From: Bacteroidales bacterium
GTDB taxonomy: Bacteria; Bacteroidota; Bacteroidia; Bacteroidales; UBA932
Direction of reading: 5' to 3'
Length of the DNA: 43,184 nucleotides
NCBI GenBank assembly: GCA_016284265.1
Contig: JAEEOM010000070.1
Coordinates: 1-43,184, forward strand
Below, one piece after another: positions 40,095-43,184 of the stretch; position 1 is the first letter of the stretch; the number at the start of each line of letters is the position of its first letter. The notes under the pieces are model-generated. The model saw only the letters and a list, made by a program, of their open reading frames with translations, did no database searches and was not told where the DNA came from. The position numbers and the translations under genes are program-made.

Positions 40095-41243
40095 TTATCT
40101 TCTTTTGTTGCGTACCAGCAATTTGCAGAGCACCCGGGACAAGACCAGCAGGACCAGCGCGCCGCCAATCAGGATACTGAAATATACTTGTTCGCGGATC
40201 CGGTTGCGGAGCACCAGCACGTCCGGATCTTCCGCCAGAACGCCGCTCAGGTCGGCCTCGTCCAGTTCAAGATTGGCCCATTTGGCCACGATCATCCCGT
40301 CGTGGAAATACACGGCGCCGCCGTTGCTGCGGTTGAGGGTCATCAGTGATTTGCGGTCGGCCGTTACATAATCTTCTGTCGGACCGTAAATGACCGGTTC
40401 ATGCCCCAGCTGTCGGGCTGCTTGGCAGAAGCGGTCGATCCTTGCCTGCTGCTCGGGTTTGAGCGCATCGGGGCTGTAAACTGTCACAGCCAGCACGGGC
40501 CCCTGCATTTGCTCCAACGTGAAATCCACCTGCGCCATCTTCGTGGAGCCGCCCACTTGTACGGTCTTGCTGTCGAGGTAGGTCCAGCTCTCATCGGGCA
40601 GGTTGTCGAGCGTAAACTCTTCGGTGTGACCGTCTTTCGTATAGATGAAGGTCGTTTCGAAACGCGCCTGGTTCTCTTGCGCCAGATCGTCGAGGCTGGT
40701 GCCCACGCTGTAGGCCGTAAAGTCGACCTGCGGGATGGTCGCGGCTGCCCGGACGGCGACGGAAAGAGCCAGAAGCACAAACAATCCGATGAAACTCCTT
40801 TCGAGAAGGGGCGTGGCAACGATCGTGGCCCGTTTGCGGCCCAGGAAGATCAGGATGGCCAGCACGAGCAGCACCACGTTCTTGAGGAAGGTCTGGGTGT
40901 TGGTCAGGTGGATCGCTTCCCCGAAGCAGCCGCAGTCACTGATCGGGTTGTAGAGCAAGAGATAGAGTGTCAGCAACGTGAACAGCGCGGTCAGGATCAG
41001 GGCGATCCACGCCACGATGCGGATGCGCAGGCCGCTGAGGACACAGATGCCGATGGTGAATTCCAGCGTCGAGAGGGCTATGCCGAGAGCCACGGATGCC
41101 TGCTCCAGGAAACCGAGGTGCATGAAGTCCAGGTATTCCTTCATAATCAATCCGGTACCGACCGGATCGATGAGCTTGAGCACGCCAGATACGATGAAGG
41201 TCAGGGCGAAGAGCACCCTGCAAAGGCCGCGGAGGAATCTCAT
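40095..41243 (-). CDS. DoxX-like (BT_3928 family) membrane protein
   Basis: A 382-residue protein. The first half is a four-helix DoxX/MauE-like membrane unit (LFALTFIVSGVLKLIDPVG, LSTLEFTIGICVLSGLRIR, NPISDCGCFGEAIHLTNTQT). The second is a soluble domain of ~200 residues (TLDNLPDESWTYLDSKTVQV, GGAVYFHDGMIVAKWANLEL) and a final transmembrane helix (VYFSILIGGALVLLVLSRVL). The CGCFGE motif with paired cysteines recalls redox-linked MauE relatives. Its start overlaps the tmk stop by 4 bases (ATGA). This is a conserved Bacteroidota family; its role is unknown. Confidence 0.85.
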   Translation of the reverse strand: MRFLRGLCRVLFALTFIVSGVLKLIDPVGTGLIMKEYLDFMHLGFLEQASVALGIALSTLEFTIGICVLSGLRIRIVAWIALILTALFTLLTLYLLLYNPISDCGCFGEAIHLTNTQTFLKNVVLLVLAILIFLGRKRATIVATPLLERSFIGLFVLLALSVAVRAAATIPQVDFTAYSVGTSLDDLAQENQARFETTFIYTKDGHTEEFTLDNLPDESWTYLDSKTVQVGGSTKMAQVDFTLEQMQGPVLAVTVYSPDALKPEQQARIDRFCQAARQLGHEPVIYGPTEDYVTADRKSLMTLNRSNGGAVYFHDGMIVAKWANLELDEADLSGVLAEDPDVLVLRNRIREQVYFSILIGGALVLLVLSRVLCKLLVRNKRR

Positions 41244-41917
41244 AGGATTGCGTCGATTTCGTTTCGGATGCGTCGGAAAATATCCGCGGCGGGGAGCATG
41301 TGCCCTTCCGGATCGGCGCATTCGATTCGGAGGAAGGTCTTGTCGAGCGCGCATTGTTCCCGGTAGCGGTCCCGAACCCGCTCCTGGAAGGAAAGATCCG
41401 CTTCGTGGATGTCGGATTTACCCGCAAGATAGCTGCGGTCGCCTCCTTTGCGACTGCTGCGGAGCTTGGCATCGACGAACGTGAGAGGTACGTCGAGGAA
41501 AAGATTGAGCGTAGGGCGGGGGATCCCGAAACGGGTGTACTCGAGGTCGAAGATCCAGTCGCGCAGGGCATCGGCTTCCGCCTTGTCGGGCATCTTGGCG
41601 CACTGGAAGGCGATGTTGGAATAGACATAGCGGTCGAGCACGACCACGTGGCCCTGGTCCATCCAGCCGCGAATCTGGTCGCCGGCGTCCCTCCGGTCTT
41701 CGGCGAAGAGCAGGGCCACCAGCTGCGGATGCACCTGGTCGATGGCGCCGAAATCTCCCCGCAGGAATTTGGCGATGAGTTCGCCGTAGATGGGCGCGGT
41801 GTAGCGGGGAAAATGGAGATATTCCACTTTCCGCCCCAGCGAGGTGAAGTAGGCGGTGACCATCTTGAGCTGCGTCGATTTGCCGGCGCCATCCAATCCT
41901 TCGAGTACGATCAACAT
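41240..41917 (-). CDS. tmk: Thymidylate kinase
   Basis: A 225-residue nucleotide kinase making dTDP from dTMP. It has the P-loop GLDGAGKST (7-15), the DR(Y/H) motif in VVLDRYVYSNIAFQ, and a LID segment around RSSRKGGDRSYLAGKSDIHE. It leads the operon tmk, DoxX-like gene, GT2. The upstream minus-strand sequence has only a near match to the -7 element (TAACTTTA, 41944-41951). It is divergent from folP. Confidence 0.93.
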   Translation of the reverse strand: MLIVLEGLDGAGKSTQLKMVTAYFTSLGRKVEYLHFPRYTAPIYGELIAKFLRGDFGAIDQVHPQLVALLFAEDRRDAGDQIRGWMDQGHVVVLDRYVYSNIAFQCAKMPDKAEADALRDWIFDLEYTRFGIPRPTLNLFLDVPLTFVDAKLRSSRKGGDRSYLAGKSDIHEADLSFQERVRDRYREQCALDKTFLRIECADPEGHMLPAADIFRRIRNEIDAIL

Positions 41918-41924
41918 AAAATGT

Positions 41925-41932
41925 TATCTTTG
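41925..41932 (+). promoter_or_regulatory. -7 promoter element of folP
   Basis: TATCTTTG is an exact TAnnTTTG match ending 26 bases before the folP ATG. Confidence 0.6.
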
Positions 41933-41958
41933 TATCTGACTTGTAAAGTTAGAAAAAT

Positions 41959-42711
41959 ATGGAAAGCGGAACAACGAAAATCATGGGAATCGTCAATCTC
42001 AACGCCGACTCCTTTTACGAACCTTCCCGGGCCGCGACGGAAGCGGCATTCCGTCGCCGCGTCGACACGCTGCTTGCGCAAGGTGCTGACATACTGGATC
42101 TGGGTGCCGTGTCCTCTCGACCGGGAGCGGCAGACGTCGGGGCAGATGAAGAGTGGGTGCGGCTGGAGCCCGCCCTTGAGACCCTCAGGCGCCATTATCC
42201 CGGCGTCCCGGTTTCCATCGACACATTCCGCTCGTCGATCGTGGTGATGGCCTACCAGGCTTTCGGCCGTTTCTGGGTCAACGACATCTCTGCAGGCGAG
42301 TGGGATGAGGCCATGCTGCCAGTTGTCGGCCGGCTCGGCCTCCGCTATGTGGCCATGCACCATCAAGGGACGTTCGAGACGATGCACGACGACTATGTCT
42401 ATGAGGACGTGGTGGAGAGTGTCAAACAGTTCTTCCGCGACTTCGCCGTCCGCGCGAAATCGGCCGGCGTCGCCGACTGGATCCTCGATCCCGGTTTTGG
42501 CTTTTCCAAAAGCGACCGGGACAACCAGACGCTCTTCGACCGGCTCGACGAACTCAAATCGTTCCGCCGCCCCATCCTCGTCGGTGTCTCCCGCAAACGC
42601 TTCATCTGGCGTCCCCGTCTCCTTACCCCCGCCACCTGCGACGCTGTCGTGCGCGAATACGAAGAACGCGCCGCTGCCATGGGCGCCGCAATCATCCGGA
42701 CCCATCTGTAG
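41959..42711 (+). CDS. folP: Dihydropteroate synthase
   Basis: A 250-residue TIM-barrel enzyme of folate synthesis, joining p-aminobenzoate to dihydropterin pyrophosphate; it is the sulfonamide target. Motifs are IMGIVNLNADSFYEPSRA (replacing the common NVTPDSF), ADILDLGAVSSRPGA, VSIDTFRSSI, FWVNDISAGEWDEAML, AMHHQGTFETM, ILDPGFGFSKS, ILVGVSRKRFIW and IIRTHL at the end. The Asn-Ala-Asp in place of Thr-Pro-Asp in the first motif and DLGAVSSR in place of DIGGESTRP-like sequence are characteristic of Bacteroidota forms as far as I recall. Confidence 0.93.
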   Translation: MESGTTKIMGIVNLNADSFYEPSRAATEAAFRRRVDTLLAQGADILDLGAVSSRPGAADVGADEEWVRLEPALETLRRHYPGVPVSIDTFRSSIVVMAYQAFGRFWVNDISAGEWDEAMLPVVGRLGLRYVAMHHQGTFETMHDDYVYEDVVESVKQFFRDFAVRAKSAGVADWILDPGFGFSKSDRDNQTLFDRLDELKSFRRPILVGVSRKRFIWRPRLLTPATCDAVVREYEERAAAMGAAIIRTHL

Positions 42712-42737
42712 CGGATTTCCGCTGATCCCGCCCTCCC

Positions 42738-43020
42738 GGTGCGCGAAGGGCCTTCTCCTGCTCACGGCGGCCTTCTATCACTGTCTCTGGTGAGTCAAAC
42801 GGCCGTCCCTGCTCACAGCGGCCGTTTTCACGACCTTCGGTGAGCGAAACGGCCTCTCCGGCACACGGCGGCCTTCTTCAGCTGCCTCCGGTGAGTGAAA
42901 CGGCCTCTCCGGCACACGGCGGCCTTCTTTCGGCGCCTCCGGTGAGTGAAACGACCATCTCTACTCACGGTGCCCCTCTTCACACACATCGGTGTGTAAA
43001 CCGGCCTCTCCTACTCACCA
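42738..43020. repeat. Tandem repeat, about six units of 50-51 bp
   Basis: Units begin at 42738, 42789, 42839, 42890, 42941 and 42991 with GGTG(A/C/T)G-type starts followed by AAACGGCCTCTCC-like and CACGGCGGCCTTCTT-like blocks. The third and fourth units are nearly identical; the outer ones diverge. Paired GGTGAG and CTCAC elements inside the units could form hairpins. No gene is seen from 42712 to the window end. Confidence 0.75.
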
Positions 43021-43077
43021 CTCGAGATAGCGGCTTTCTCCCATCGAGTGGCAGGTTTTCCCCATCGAGCGGCCGAT

Positions 43078-43145
43078 GGGGTTTTCCTCGTCCAGGCCCG
43101 GGAGCCCCTCCTCAGGCTCCTGCGGGCCTGGACGGGAGAAAACCC
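43078..43145. repeat. Large imperfect hairpin
   Basis: GGGTTTTCC and CGTCCAGGCCCG on the left pair with CGGGCCTGGACG and GAGAAAACCC on the right, with an inner GGAGCC/GGCTCC stem. About 68 bases fold almost completely. It lies just past the tandem repeats and is not followed by a clean T-run. Confidence 0.65.
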
Positions 43146-43184
43146 GCTCCGCCCACGCATTGGCAACCACCTCAACCACCTCCG

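Noticed and set aside
43078-43145. Integron attC site
   Set aside because: The imperfect stem suggested it, but no cassette genes, integrase or conserved R-box core sites were seen.

Overview
The window reads as chromosome of a fairly GC-rich member of Bacteroidales; the exact genus is not decidable from it. Three things support this: the -7 promoter signature TAnnTTTG precedes gene after gene; several families are typical of Bacteroidota (Rhs proteins with a DUF6443 domain, DUF3244, clostripain-like and C10 lipoprotein proteases, small histone H1-like protein); and most lipoboxes end in a cysteine after a short Sec signal. No rRNA, tRNA or CRISPR array was recognised.

Regions 1-16445 and 39077-42711 are core chromosome. 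On the left are the tail of a PKD-like surface protein, a lipoprotein, an HsdR-N nuclease-fold protein, holA, a CCA-adding tRNA nucleotidyltransferase, an OmpA-family protein, manA with a CPBP protease, a FtsB/DivIC-like protein, dipeptidyl peptidase III, a clostripain-family protease, a reverse rubrerythrin, rplY-pth, an HSP15-like S4 protein, a histone H1-like protein, an S41 protease and an AGCS amino-acid:cation symporter. On the right are a GT2 glycosyltransferase, a DoxX/BT_3928-like membrane protein, tmk and folP. The last 470 bases carry no gene but hold a ~51-bp tandem repeat and a large hairpin.

Region 16446-39000 is an accessory island. Its centre is an Rhs (YD-repeat) operon read leftward from 31131: a SpvB-like/Rhs gene split by one in-frame TAG, then a 1450-residue DUF6443 Rhs protein with its own tip and an overlapping lipoprotein. 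Downstream lies an array of promoterless Rhs core fragments, alternative C-terminal tips (one JAB-like metalloprotease toxin, broken) and small lipoprotein or membrane genes that look like cognate immunity genes. This is the layout of a polymorphic toxin with a stock of displaced tip/immunity cassettes.

To the right are two copies of a module consisting of a DUF3244 secreted protein plus a TPR-transmembrane-HTH regulator. One is intact (31462-33487, plus strand) and one is decayed (34842-36805, minus strand) and followed by a ruined second Rhs locus. A C10 (streptopain-like) protease and a small lipoprotein follow at 37118-38987. Four promoters, those of the Rhs operon, both DUF3244 modules and the C10 protease, share a paired GCGCAATCG motif with near-identical geometry. 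This suggests one regulon, probably run by the TPR-HTH protein, that links the Rhs toxin system and the secreted protease. That regulon is the strongest candidate for an undescribed system here.
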